Part shown: piece after piece, positions 1 through 8,325 of the stretch
How positions within the stretch are numbered: the first letter of the stretch is position 1
How the letters are laid out: each line of letters starts with the position of its first letter
NCBI RefSeq assembly: GCF_016125515.1
Contig: NZ_WGLO01000009.1
Coordinates: forward strand, 124,001-188,000
Length of the DNA stretch: 64,000 nucleotides
Direction of reading: 5' to 3'
Source: Hyphomonas sp.
GTDB lineage: Bacteria; Pseudomonadota; Alphaproteobacteria; Caulobacterales; Hyphomonadaceae
The notes under the pieces: generated by a model
Database searches by the model: none
What the model saw: only the letters and a program-made list of their open reading frames with translations
Told to the model about the DNA's origin: nothing
Translations under genes and position numbers: made by a program

Positions 1-147
1 GGCGTCGTGGTCGAGCCTGCACCGGTCGAGAGTTTTGAAATCGTCGTCAGTTTCGTGGAGCGCGCCGACGTTCCGGACGAGCCGCCAACGGAAGATGCGC
101 TTCCGCCGCCGGATGACGAACAACCTGAAACCGAGGATCCGGTCTGA
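1..147 (+). CDS. C-terminal end of an unidentified protein (partial)
   Basis: Frame 1 is open from the window edge to TGA at 145-147, giving 48 residues. The tail is rich in Pro, Glu and Asp (PPTEDALPPPDDEQPETEDP) and has no recognisable domain. The next gene starts one base after this stop, so the two are probably co-transcribed. The family cannot be named from this fragment. Confidence 0.6.
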   Translation, partial: GVVVEPAPVESFEIVVSFVERADVPDEPPTEDALPPPDDEQPETEDPV

Positions 148-148
148 C

Positions 149-682
149 ATGAATGCCCAAATGCCCAGAATCGACGTCGTGCTCTCCGAAGCCGATCTGA
201 TGGCCTGCGTGGATGCGCTGGCCGACCGACTGGCGCCGCGCCTGACGGGCGACTGGACGGCCGTGTCCATCCTGATCGGCGCGACGCCCTTTACGTCTGA
301 CCTGATGAAAGCGCTGTCGCGGCGCGGCGTCCATCCGATGCTCGATGTGCTCTGGCTGGAAAGCTATCATGACGAGCGCGAAAGCTCGGGCCGCGTGGTC
401 GTGCGCGCGGATGTTTCGCGCAAGGTCGACGGGCGCGGCATCGTGCTGATCGACGACGTGTTCGATACAGGCCGGACGCTCGACTTTGCCAAGCAGCACC
501 TGCTGGCCAAAGGCGCGCGCGAGGTTCTGACGGTCGCGCTGACGCAGAAACCCTGGGCGCCGCGCGGCGAGGCGGGCGTTGATTTCTGCGCCTTTGATGC
601 GCCCGGACGATTCCTGGTCGGCTATGGCATGGACGATGCCGGACTGTATCGCGGCCTGCCCTATATCGGCGCGCTGGACTGA
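149..682 (+). CDS. Phosphoribosyltransferase (hypoxanthine-type)
   Basis: A 177-residue type I phosphoribosyltransferase, probably a purine-salvage enzyme that transfers ribose phosphate from PRPP to hypoxanthine or guanine in the cytoplasm. The PRPP-binding signature VLIDDVFDTGRTL lies near residues 102-114. An early ILIGA segment and a WLESYHDERESSGRV stretch match the hypoxanthine-PRT fold. I chose ATG 149 over an upstream in-frame ATG at 35 because 149 directly follows the upstream stop, and the extra 38 residues look like an out-of-frame shadow of that gene. Length is normal for the family. Base specificity cannot be read from sequence alone. Confidence 0.85.
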   Translation: MNAQMPRIDVVLSEADLMACVDALADRLAPRLTGDWTAVSILIGATPFTSDLMKALSRRGVHPMLDVLWLESYHDERESSGRVVVRADVSRKVDGRGIVLIDDVFDTGRTLDFAKQHLLAKGAREVLTVALTQKPWAPRGEAGVDFCAFDAPGRFLVGYGMDDAGLYRGLPYIGALD

Positions 683-694
683 GCGCCGCCGCGC

Positions 695-1792
695 CTAGTC
701 CTCGATCTTGAGCAGTGCGTCGCCGAGCCCGGACACATAGGCCGGTCCGCCGCCCGGCCTATGGATCACGCCCGTCACAAGACCCGGCATCGGCGACCAC
801 ACATCCGGCCCCAACAACGCGGCGCGCGGTTCACCGGCCTCGCCGCGACGCTTGAACTCGGCAAGCGCTGCGGCGCCGGCTTCGGTCTGTGCCGAGAACG
901 CCACGCGGGTCTCACCTGTGTCGGGATTGATCTCCAGCACCTGGTTCGCCATTGGCGACGCCACCCACAGCATACCGTCTTCAGCCTGCTCGACATTGTC
1001 CGGTGTCGTGACGGGTGCCAGCACGGCGCGGTCGGAGAGCGCGCCGGTCGCCAGGTTGACGGTGAAACTCAACACATGGCCGCCCACCGTCTCTGCAATG
1101 AACAGCTTGCCTCGGCTTTCGTCGATCGCGAAGCCGTTGGCGAACTGGAGTCCCGTCAGGATTTCTTCGGGTGCTCCAGGCAGCGCGCCGTCGGCAGCCG
1201 GGGCGATGCGCAGCAGCTTGCCGTCCGTCAGTGGCATGTCGAGCGCCGCGAACAGGCGGGTCTCCGATCCCGGCGGCGCATTCTCCGTAGACTGAGTGAA
1301 CCAAAGCGCGCCGGTCGAATCGCGGTGCGCATAGTTGATGCCGAAGGGATGCTGGTAGATTTTCGTGGTCGTTTCGGTCTGCGTGTCGGTGCGCCAGAGC
1401 GCGCCGGTGAATACGTCGGCGACCAGTAGGTGGCGCCCGTCCGGTTCGAAGGTCGCGCCATTCGGGCCGGACGGATTATCCGGCGGCAGATGGGTGAAAC
1501 CGGCAGCGGCAAAGTTGCCATAGGGGCGCGTGGTGCCGTCCGGACTGATCGCCGTCAGGCCGTTGACCTGGTCGACCACCACGACGGTTCCGTCCGCGAG
1601 CACGACGCCGGATTCGGGGCGCGTCAGGGAGCGGTCCGCCGGGAAGATTGCGCCGTCATCGAAGGTCCACGCCGCCTCAGCAGCTTCAGCGGGCGCTTCG
1701 GCGGCGGGCGGGGCGGCGGTGTCCTTCACGGCGGCGGGCGCGCAGGCTGCGAGCCCGAGCGCGGCGACAGTCCAGAAAATTGTCCTGTGCAT
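695..1792 (-). CDS. SMP-30/gluconolactonase-like lipoprotein
   Basis: About 365 residues. An N-terminal lipoprotein signal (MHRTIFWTVAALGLAAC, lipobox LAAC) predicts export and lipid anchoring. The rest is a beta-propeller of the SMP-30/gluconolactonase/LRE type, with repeated blades such as GVVLADGTVVVVDQ, LLVADVFTGALWR, NGFAIDESRGKLFIAET and DGMLWVASPMANQ. Family members are lactonases or strictosidine-synthase-like hydrolases; the substrate here is unknown. ATG 1792 is preferred to 1831 because GGGGAGA lies just upstream and the signal peptide begins there. It converges on the phosphoribosyltransferase gene with a 12-nt gap. Confidence 0.8.
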   Translation of the reverse strand: MHRTIFWTVAALGLAACAPAAVKDTAAPPAAEAPAEAAEAAWTFDDGAIFPADRSLTRPESGVVLADGTVVVVDQVNGLTAISPDGTTRPYGNFAAAGFTHLPPDNPSGPNGATFEPDGRHLLVADVFTGALWRTDTQTETTTKIYQHPFGINYAHRDSTGALWFTQSTENAPPGSETRLFAALDMPLTDGKLLRIAPAADGALPGAPEEILTGLQFANGFAIDESRGKLFIAETVGGHVLSFTVNLATGALSDRAVLAPVTTPDNVEQAEDGMLWVASPMANQVLEINPDTGETRVAFSAQTEAGAAALAEFKRRGEAGEPRAALLGPDVWSPMPGLVTGVIHRPGGGPAYVSGLGDALLKIED

Positions 1793-1892
1793 CCTGATGT
1801 CTCCCCGGATGTGTCTGATGCCGCGGCTCATGCGCGGCTGGAGACGACGCTAACACTCAAGTGAAGATCGGAACAGAAGGTTCCGGGCCCGG

Positions 1893-2285
1893 TCAGGTCA
1901 GCGCGAACCAGATGCAGGCGCCGGCGGTGATCAGCATCACGATCAACGTCAGCAGGGTGCCGAACATGCGGCCGGGGCTGCCGCCCGAGGAGCCGCCGAG
2001 GCCGATGGCGTGGAGGATGCGGGCAACGAGGAAGGTTGCGCCCAGTCCGTGGATCAAGACGACGGGCGCGTTCATCAGGCCGAGCGCGAGCAGGCCGACC
2101 AGCACCACCGGCACGTCCTCGACCGCATTGCCCTGAACCCGGATGGCGCGTTGCAGCGCCTCGTTGTTGCCGTCCCCGAACCCGACCTTTTCGGACGTGC
2201 GCACACGGCCGACATTGCCTTTCAACAGGATCATCAGAAGGCCGAACAGGCCGGCATACAGGGTGGCAGCAGCAATCGCGGTCAT
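1893..2285 (-). CDS. MAPEG-family membrane protein
   Basis: A 130-residue integral membrane protein with about four hydrophobic segments (AATLYAGLFGLLMILLKG, VPVVLVGLLALGLM, LIHGLGATFLVARILHAIGL, LLTLIVMLITAGACIWF). The core FGDGNNEALQRAIRVQGNAVED matches the MAPEG family (membrane-associated eicosanoid/glutathione metabolism), whose bacterial members conserve the RxRxHxNxxE-like loop. GGAGGAAA precedes ATG 2285, so I rejected the upstream start at 2354. The likely role is glutathione-linked detoxification at the inner membrane, but the substrate is unknown. Confidence 0.85.
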   Translation of the reverse strand: MTAIAAATLYAGLFGLLMILLKGNVGRVRTSEKVGFGDGNNEALQRAIRVQGNAVEDVPVVLVGLLALGLMNAPVVLIHGLGATFLVARILHAIGLGGSSGGSPGRMFGTLLTLIVMLITAGACIWFALT

Positions 2286-2352
2286 GGGGTTTTCCTCCGG
2301 TTTTGCCGCGACATTAACGGGGTTCGCGAAGCCGTCACGCGGTTTCCGGGGC

Positions 2353-2388
2353 AAAAAAGCGCCCCGCAGCGAGGGGCATTGCGGGGCG
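2353..2388 (-). terminator. Rho-independent terminator after the DUF1344 gene
   Basis: Read on the minus strand, a perfect 9-bp stem (2380-2388 pairing with 2360-2368, 11-nt loop) is followed by six U residues (A run at 2353-2358). It lies 32 nt past the DUF1344 stop. Confidence 0.85.
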
Positions 2389-2419
2389 AACGGAGGAGGG
2401 ACAGGGGTAATTCCGGGGT

Positions 2420-2716
2420 TCAGTAGTCGGACAGCACCTCCTTGGCCAGGCGTAGCTGGCCGCTCCAGACCCAGTGGATGGCAACTTTTTCGCCGGTCTT
2501 CAGCTCGGACGTGCTGCCGGCGGGCAAGGCGAATGTGCGGCCGTCATCCAGCGTGAAGGTCAGGCTGGATCTGCCGATGCTCCGGATAACCCCGTGAGCC
2601 TTCGTGTCGCGCAGGCTGGATTGGGTTGCAGCCGGTGTCTGCGGCGCCGCCGCCGATGCAATCGGGGCAAGCGTCATCATTGCGGCCAGAGCCGCCGGGA
2701 GGATGTAGTTGCGCAT
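2420..2716 (-). CDS. DUF1344-like exported small protein
   Basis: A 98-residue secreted protein. A signal peptide (MRNYILPAALAAMMTLAPIA, then SAAA) is followed by a short beta-rich domain, KAHGVIRSIGRSSLTFTLDD with FALPAGSTSELKTGEKVAIHW, typical of the DUF1344 family (periplasmic, probably OB/SH3-like). Function is unknown in the family. I chose ATG 2716 because it opens the signal peptide and has AAGGA upstream; the longer reading from 2815 adds an Arg-rich non-signal stretch. It has its own terminator, so it is likely a single-gene transcript. Confidence 0.75.
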   Translation of the reverse strand: MRNYILPAALAAMMTLAPIASAAAPQTPAATQSSLRDTKAHGVIRSIGRSSLTFTLDDGRTFALPAGSTSELKTGEKVAIHWVWSGQLRLAKEVLSDY

Positions 2717-2909
2717 GAGTCCTTCAAGCCTTCTTCTGCGCCGGGTCCGACCGGCGCATTGCGAAACCGTCAGGCTTGTCGAGTCGCGGAGACCTGCTTC
2801 GGGGTCCGACGGCACGTCCCGGTTTCGAGGTCATGTATGGCGCAGACGGGCGCCCGCGAAAACTTAAACAGTGATAATATAACTTAACATGTGCGGGCGG
2901 CCGCCGGGC

Positions 2910-3383
2910 TTACCAGACGCCGATGTTCGGGGCGCTTGCCCAAGGCTCCTGGGGGGCCAGGGCCTCGCCCTTCTGGAGGAGTTCGACCGAGATGCCGTCC
3001 GGCGAGCGCACGAAGGTCATGCGGCCATCGCGGGGCGGGCGGCTGATCGGGACGCCGAGATCGACAAAGCGCTGGGTGGCGGCATAGATGTCGTCGACGC
3101 GGTAGGCGAGGTGGCCGAAATTGCGCCCGCCGGCATAGTCCTTCTCGTCCCAGTTGTGGGTGAGCTCGACCATGGGGATGTCCATCTGGGTCGGGCTGAC
3201 GCCTTTCGGGATGCCGCCCATGCGCGCGATGTCAGGCGGGCTGGCCAGAAAGACCAGCGTGAACCGCCCGCCTTCGTTATCGTAGCGACCGATTTCGGTG
3301 AGGCCGAGCCCGTCGCAGAAGAAGCGCAAGGCGGCGCCGAGATCGCCGACGCGTATCATCGTGTGCAGGAATTGTGTGCTCAT
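2910..3383 (-). CDS. gloA: Glyoxalase I-like VOC protein (lactoylglutathione lyase)
   Basis: A 157-residue vicinal-oxygen-chelate protein very like GloA, which isomerises the methylglyoxal-glutathione hemithioacetal to S-lactoylglutathione. All four expected metal ligands are present: His in HTMIRVGDL, Glu in VELTHNW, His in FGHLAYRVDD and Glu in SPDGISVELLQ. The ATG overlaps the stop of the upstream membrane-protein gene (ATGA), so the two are translationally coupled. A 471-residue reading of the same frame from 4325 crosses two other genes and is an artefact. The gene symbol is by similarity. Confidence 0.85.
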   Translation of the reverse strand: MSTQFLHTMIRVGDLGAALRFFCDGLGLTEIGRYDNEGGRFTLVFLASPPDIARMGGIPKGVSPTQMDIPMVELTHNWDEKDYAGGRNFGHLAYRVDDIYAATQRFVDLGVPISRPPRDGRMTFVRSPDGISVELLQKGEALAPQEPWASAPNIGVW

Positions 3384-3838
3384 GAATGGGCCTCGCGCAG
3401 GTTGCGGATCACTTGTTTCAGGTTGGGCGGCATCAGCGTGTAATACCGGTGCATGGCGAGGGCGAGCAGGGCGATGGCGATGCCCATCACGGTCAGGAAG
3501 AAGCTGAACGTGTGGATCAGGGTGCCCTGTTCGAAGACAGGCGAGCGGCCGGACAGGGTCCAGAGCGCATTCCAGACCGTGTTGAAGATAGTCGAGATGG
3601 GCGCCAGCGAGACCGTCATGAAGGCGGCGCAAGCGTAGATGTATGTGCTCGCGCGGGGGCCTTCGGCGCGCAGGTAGAGGTCGGTGAATTCGTCTTCCTT
3701 CACGGCCTCCGGCAGTTCGCCACTTTTCTTGCGGGCCTGCAGCAGCTCGGGCGCGAAGTCTTTCGCCTTCTTCCAGCGCAGGCCGAGCAGGACACCCCAG
3801 GCAACCACGGCAATGACGAGGGCGATGTAGACAGGCAT
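3380..3838 (-). CDS. Unidentified three-helix membrane protein
   Basis: 152 residues. An N-terminal helix (PVYIALVIAVVAWGVLLGL) is followed by a charged cytoplasmic-type stretch (RWKKAKDFAPELLQ) and two more helices (YIYACAAFMTVSLAPIS and FSFFLTVMGIAIALLALAM). I do not recognise the family. It overlaps gloA by ATGA, so the two are co-translated. Both sit downstream of the alkyl-DNA repair gene on the same strand, which would fit a small stress or detoxification operon (inference). No strong Shine-Dalgarno precedes the start. Confidence 0.65.
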   Translation of the reverse strand: MPVYIALVIAVVAWGVLLGLRWKKAKDFAPELLQARKKSGELPEAVKEDEFTDLYLRAEGPRASTYIYACAAFMTVSLAPISTIFNTVWNALWTLSGRSPVFEQGTLIHTFSFFLTVMGIAIALLALAMHRYYTLMPPNLKQVIRNLREAHS

Positions 3839-3888
3839 GGCGGGCGGCTCTGGTTCCGGGTTCGGCGACGGCCGCCCGGGATCCCGGA

Positions 3889-4773
3889 TCAGGCCGTGTG
3901 GGCGCGTTCGTAGACAAGCATGGCGCGTTTGCGTGCCACACCCCAGTGATAGTTATGCAGGCGGCCATCGGCTGCAAGGGCCCGGTGGCAGGGGATGAAC
4001 CAGCTGACCGGGTTGGCGCCGACTGCTGCGCCGACGGCGCGTGCGGCTTTCGGGGCGTCGATGCGGGCCGCCAGGTGGCCATAGGTGCGGGTCTCGCCGG
4101 CCGGGATTTCGAGCAGCGCCCGCCAGACCTGACGGCGGAAGGGCGTGCCATAGAGGCAGACGGGGAGGGGCTCGCCGCTGTCGAACACGCGCGCGGCCAT
4201 GCGCTCGGCTTCGGCATCGTCGCGCCGGATCGAGGCACCGGGATAGCGGGCGGCGAGATCGGCAAAGGCGGCGTCCTGCGCGCGGCCCTGATGCTCGAAC
4301 CCGGTGCGGGCGGGCGCGCCGTCATCGATGAAGCCCAGCGCCACGAGGCCGCGCGGGCCGATCAGCCAGGCCCCGAGGCCAAATGGGGTGGGGGCGCGGC
4401 CGAGTGCAAGGTCTGCGCCCTTGCCGCCCGCCTTGGCTTCACCGGGCGTAAGGCCTTCATGGGCGATGAAAAGGTCGTGCAGGCGACCCGGGCCCGACAG
4501 GCCGGCTTCCAGCGCAGCATCGAGCACGCTGGCGCCGCTGCGCAGCAGGTCGCCCGCCGCACCATGCGCCAGTGCGCCCTGGTACTGTTTCGGGCTGATA
4601 CCGGCCCAGCGGGTGAACTCGCGCTGGAAATGGTGCGGCGAGAGGCCGATGGCGGACGCGGCGGCGTCAAGATCGGGCCAGTCCGGCCAGGTATCGCCGA
4701 GCCAGGTGAGGGCTTTCGCCATCCGGTCATAGGCGCGGGCGCGTTCATCGAGGGGGGCAGGGGCGTCGAACAT
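3889..4773 (-). CDS. AraC-type HTH fused to O6-methylguanine-DNA methyltransferase
   Basis: About 294 residues. The N-terminal third is an AraC-type helix-turn-helix (LDAAASAIGLSPHHFQREFTR, then SPKQYQG). The C-terminal third is the alkyltransferase domain, with the active-site cysteine in WFIPCHRAL and the DNA-reading FRRQVWRALLEIPAGETRTYG. It repairs O6-alkylguanine by suicidal transfer to Cys. Unlike E. coli Ada it lacks the N-terminal zinc domain that senses methylphosphotriesters, so methylation-driven activation through that route is not expected. ATG 4773 is used; a GTG at 4809 would add 12 residues and neither start has a good Shine-Dalgarno. Confidence 0.85.
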   Translation of the reverse strand: MFDAPAPLDERARAYDRMAKALTWLGDTWPDWPDLDAAASAIGLSPHHFQREFTRWAGISPKQYQGALAHGAAGDLLRSGASVLDAALEAGLSGPGRLHDLFIAHEGLTPGEAKAGGKGADLALGRAPTPFGLGAWLIGPRGLVALGFIDDGAPARTGFEHQGRAQDAAFADLAARYPGASIRRDDAEAERMAARVFDSGEPLPVCLYGTPFRRQVWRALLEIPAGETRTYGHLAARIDAPKAARAVGAAVGANPVSWFIPCHRALAADGRLHNYHWGVARKRAMLVYERAHTA

Positions 4774-4912
4774 GGGACCAAAATGGCCCCGGGCGGACCG
4801 CTGCGCCACCCGTTTCTTGCGCTGCGGGGCGGCGGCGATTTTTGCTCTTTACGGCGCCGCGCGATCACGCGCAAAGTGCGGCGCTTGCACACGGGGAGGT
4901 TTGCGAAACCAT

Positions 4913-5860
4913 ATGGCCGACGCACGCAGCATCATTCTGCACGAATACCCGTCTTCGCCTTTTTCCGAGAAGGTCCGCCTGGCCTTGCGGCTGAAGAACC
5001 TCGCCTATGCGCGCGTCGAGATTCCGATGATCATGCCGCGGCCGGACCTGATGCCGCTGACGGGCGGGTATCGCCGCACGCCGGTGATGCAGATCGGCGC
5101 AGACGTGTATTGCGACACGGCGATCATCCTGCGCGAGATCGAGGCGCGCTATCCGCTCTACACGCTGAAACTGCCCGGGCATGAGGGCCTCGCGCAAATG
5201 GTGGCGGGCTGGGCCGATTCGCGTTGGTTCCAGTCGTCGGTCGCGGTGATTTTCGGCCATATGGGCGACAGCGTGCCGGAAGCCTTCATCAAGGACCGCG
5301 AGCAGCTCTCCGGCCGGCCGTTCAACATCGAGGCGATGAAAGCTGCTGCGCCGATGATGAAGGACCAGTGGCGCGCGCGCCTCATGCTGGTGGAGGAGCG
5401 CCTCGCCGGCGGCAAGGGCGCGGGCTCGGGCAATTTCCTGATCGGCGCGAAAGCCGGGCTCGTGGATGTCCACGCCTACATGAACGTCTGGTGGATGAAG
5501 CAGGCCGTGCCGGAATTCGCCGATGCCTGCCTCGAGAATGCGCCGCTGACGGCGGCCTGGTATCGCCGGTTGGCCGAAGTGGAAGGGCAGGAACCGGAGA
5601 CGATCACGTCCGGCGAAGCGCTCGCCATCGCCAAGGATGCCGCGCCGCGCCTGGTGGCGGCGACGACGCGCAACGAGCCGCAGGAATTCTCGCCGGGTGA
5701 AACGGTGGCGGTGGCGCCGGACGATTATGGTCAGGTGTGGGTCGAGGGCGAACTGGTGCATGCCGATTCGCAGCGCATCATCCTGCGCCTGTTCACGCCC
5801 GAGGCCGAGACGATCCACGTACACTTCCCGCGGGCAGGTTTCCTGGTGCGGCGCGCCTGA
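4913..5860 (+). CDS. Glutathione S-transferase family protein with C-terminal extension
   Basis: 315 residues. The N-terminal thioredoxin-like GST domain reads ILHEYPSSPFSEKVRLALRL and continues to GGYRRTPVMQIGADVYCDTAIILREIE, with the cis-Pro of the TPVMQ type. A helical GST C-terminal domain follows. Residues about 235-315 form an additional segment (FSPGETVAVAPDDYGQVWVEG, ending RAGFLVRRA) that usual 200-230-residue GSTs lack. ATG 4913 is chosen after GGGGAGG and because the long 5-prime frame extension from 4772 has no GST homology. It is divergent from the alkyltransferase gene. Substrate unknown. Confidence 0.8.
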   Translation: MADARSIILHEYPSSPFSEKVRLALRLKNLAYARVEIPMIMPRPDLMPLTGGYRRTPVMQIGADVYCDTAIILREIEARYPLYTLKLPGHEGLAQMVAGWADSRWFQSSVAVIFGHMGDSVPEAFIKDREQLSGRPFNIEAMKAAAPMMKDQWRARLMLVEERLAGGKGAGSGNFLIGAKAGLVDVHAYMNVWWMKQAVPEFADACLENAPLTAAWYRRLAEVEGQEPETITSGEALAIAKDAAPRLVAATTRNEPQEFSPGETVAVAPDDYGQVWVEGELVHADSQRIILRLFTPEAETIHVHFPRAGFLVRRA

Positions 5861-5919
5861 AACGCTTGCCAAGCGGCAGTGCGGGGCTAGGCTCTTCCCA
5901 AAACAAATGGGAGGAACAC

Positions 5920-6894
5920 ATGAAACGCATCCTGATCGCGACCAGCGTGCTGCTGGCTGCCTGCAGCAGCCTGTCCAGCGGCGTGGCGGAGCCGCTCGCC
6001 GAAACGGCGAAAACCGAGATCAAGTCCGACGGCTGGTACCCGTCGCGCTATGGCGCCGACGACCGGCTGGGCGCCATGAACAACCTATCGGCAGCGAAAA
6101 CAGCCGAAGCGGCCAAGCTGATCACCACCGGCAAGACCTACGCGCTCGGCCAGGTGACCGGCGCAAAGACGCCGGCCTACGGGCCGCGCAAGTTCAGCAT
6201 GACCATCCTTCAGCTGTCGGATGGTTCGGGCACGCCACTTGGCGAGAACAAGGCCGTTGGCAATGACGACCTTGTGAACACCTATATCGGCATCGGCAGC
6301 CAGATCGACGGTCTCGGCCATATGGGCATCGACCACCGCTATTATAACGGCGTTCCGGTTTCGGAATTCGTCACCACCGGGGGCCTCACCCAGTATGGCA
6401 CGCATACCCTGCCGCCGGTCGCCACCCGAGGCGTGCTGCTGGACATGACCAAGACGTTCGGCGATCCGGTTGCTCCGGGTACGGCGTTCAATCGCGCCGA
6501 GATCGAAGCCGCCGCAAAGGCCGCCGGCGTCAGCATCGGCGAGGGCGATATTGTTCTCTTCCATACGGGCACGATGAAGGCGACCGAGAACGACGCCGAA
6601 CTCGCGCCGGTCGAACCGGGTCTCGGGGTTGAAGGCGCGCAATACCTTGCCGATCTCGGCGTGGTGGCCATCGGTGCCGACACCTGGGCGCTGGAGGTCA
6701 TCCCGTTCGAGAAGGAAGCCCGCCCCTTCGACGTGCACCTGACGCTGCTGGCCAAGAACGGCGTCTATATCCTGGAGAACATGGTGACGACCGAACTCGC
6801 CGCCGACGGCGTGACCGAATTCTTCTTCACGCTCGGCGCGCCCCGCCTTGAAGGCGCGGTCCAGGCCATCATCAATCCGGTGGCCATTCGCTGA
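5920..6894 (+). CDS. Cyclase-family (kynurenine formamidase-like) lipoprotein
   Basis: 324 residues with a lipoprotein signal (MKRILIATSVLLAACSS). The mature part belongs to the cyclase/PF04199 family: DDRLGAMNNLSAAKT, then the metal-site region IDGLGHMGIDHRYYNG, then GVLLDMTK and a C-terminal IGADTWALEVIP. In this family metal-dependent hydrolysis of amides or cyclic substrates is usual; the substrate here is unknown. The HxGTHxDxPxH motif of kynurenine formamidase is altered to a DGLGHMGIDH version, seen in many GloA-like/polyketide-type members. GGGAGG precedes the ATG. It ends 6 nt from the convergent carotenoid oxygenase gene. Confidence 0.8.
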   Translation: MKRILIATSVLLAACSSLSSGVAEPLAETAKTEIKSDGWYPSRYGADDRLGAMNNLSAAKTAEAAKLITTGKTYALGQVTGAKTPAYGPRKFSMTILQLSDGSGTPLGENKAVGNDDLVNTYIGIGSQIDGLGHMGIDHRYYNGVPVSEFVTTGGLTQYGTHTLPPVATRGVLLDMTKTFGDPVAPGTAFNRAEIEAAAKAAGVSIGEGDIVLFHTGTMKATENDAELAPVEPGLGVEGAQYLADLGVVAIGADTWALEVIPFEKEARPFDVHLTLLAKNGVYILENMVTTELAADGVTEFFFTLGAPRLEGAVQAIINPVAIR

Positions 6895-6900
6895 CGCCGG

Positions 6901-8232
6901 TCAGGTCTGCAGCGGCACCCAGCTTCCGTGCGCCCCGTAAGGCACGCGGCCCGGAAGGTGGACCGTTGCAACCGGCGGCGCGCTGAGGTTCTGCGCATCG
7001 AGGATCACGAATTTCGATTTTCCGCTGCCGGTGTCGTGGCAGATCACCATGACCCAGCCCTCATCCTCGCCGGCCCCGCCGGATACGAACACGGGCTCGC
7101 CCCCGCGCACGTTCTCGCCGAGGTCGTGAACGGCCCGCGCTCCGCTGCCGAGATCATACTTCAGCATCTGGGAGCCATAGATCGGTTCCTCCGAATTGCC
7201 TTCGCCCGCCAGCGACATCAGGTATCCGTAGCGCGCCTTGAGGCCGACACGCGCCTCGTTCACGCGGCCGAAATCGCCCGGCTGGTCATCGACCTGCTCT
7301 TCGGCAATCGTGCCCTTGTCGAGATCGATCGTCCACTTCCACAGCCGTGCGACATTCGAATAGTCGTTTGAATCCGCGCCGAAGGCCGACACCATCTTCG
7401 AGACGTGCATGATGATGCGCCGTCCGTCCTCGTACGAATTGACGGTGTGGAACACATAGCAGGGCGGGATTTCTAACCAGCGCATATCGCGCGCCGTGCC
7501 GTTGCGCGGCATCACGCCGACGCGCGCGCCGGCCTTCGCATCAAACTTGAACGGCATGCCGCTCGCCAGCAGGGCAGGGTTGAACACCAGCGGCAGGTCC
7601 AGAAAGATCGCGTAATTCCGGGTGATGCTGAAATCATGCATCATCACCATGTTCGGAATGTCGATGCCCTCAACCTGTTTCAGCTCTCCGTCTGCGCCCA
7701 CCCGGATGTAGTGCAGGTAGGGCGGCCGGAACGAGAAATACGAGAAGGCGAGCAGCTCGCCGGTCTCCGGGCACACTTTTGGATGGGCCGTCATCGAACA
7801 GGGCAGCTTTCCCTGATAGTTTTGGCAACCAACCGTATTCAGGTCCTGGTCGATCATCCAGGGCCAGGCGCTCTCATTGAGGCAGAGGATCTGCTTGCCA
7901 TGCGCCAGCACATGCGTGTTGCCCGTGCCGCGCCGCAGGTCGCCGCGAACCGGCGGTGCCTTCGGCTCGGTAATACTCGGTGTCCGGACAAAGCGGTTGC
8001 GATACCATTCGGCCTTGCCGCCCTTCAGCCGGATGCCATGCACCATGCCGTCGCCTAAGAACCAGTGCGCCGAGCTTCCCGATTTCGGGTTCGGGCCGGT
8101 GCGGATATACGTGCCGTTCAATTCCGGCGGAATGCTGCCCTCAACCTCCAGCGCGCCGTCGGTGCGTTCGTCCTGAAGCGGCGCCCAGTTTCCCCTGAGG
8201 TGCCAGGGTAGTGCCAGACCGGTATCGGCCAT
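6901..8232 (-). CDS. Carotenoid cleavage oxygenase (RPE65 family)
   Basis: 443 residues, normal for the family. This is a non-haem iron dioxygenase that splits carotenoid, apocarotenoid or stilbene double bonds. The fold-typical N-terminus (GTYIRTGPNPKSG, then HWFLGDGMVHGIRL) is present. The four iron-binding histidines appear in AHPKVCPETGE, MMHDFSITRN, YVFHTVNSYED and the C-terminal GAHGSWVPL. There is no signal peptide, so it is cytosolic. It may act on carotenoids or on lignin-derived stilbenes. An alpha/beta hydrolase gene lies upstream on the same strand, with a gap of about 90 nt. Confidence 0.88.
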   Translation of the reverse strand: MADTGLALPWHLRGNWAPLQDERTDGALEVEGSIPPELNGTYIRTGPNPKSGSSAHWFLGDGMVHGIRLKGGKAEWYRNRFVRTPSITEPKAPPVRGDLRRGTGNTHVLAHGKQILCLNESAWPWMIDQDLNTVGCQNYQGKLPCSMTAHPKVCPETGELLAFSYFSFRPPYLHYIRVGADGELKQVEGIDIPNMVMMHDFSITRNYAIFLDLPLVFNPALLASGMPFKFDAKAGARVGVMPRNGTARDMRWLEIPPCYVFHTVNSYEDGRRIIMHVSKMVSAFGADSNDYSNVARLWKWTIDLDKGTIAEEQVDDQPGDFGRVNEARVGLKARYGYLMSLAGEGNSEEPIYGSQMLKYDLGSGARAVHDLGENVRGGEPVFVSGGAGEDEGWVMVICHDTGSGKSKFVILDAQNLSAPPVATVHLPGRVPYGAHGSWVPLQT

Positions 8233-8325
8233 CGCCTTCTATGCCTCCCGTTGCGCAGGGCCTCTGCCGGGCCCTGTCATGCAAGCGGAAACCTAGCGGC
8301 GGCGCCCATTGCTGACAAGGATCGC

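Noticed and set aside
2910-4325. 471-residue fusion reading that would join the glyoxalase with the upstream region
   Set aside because: It crosses two better-supported genes and the glyoxalase has its own ATG overlapping the upstream stop.
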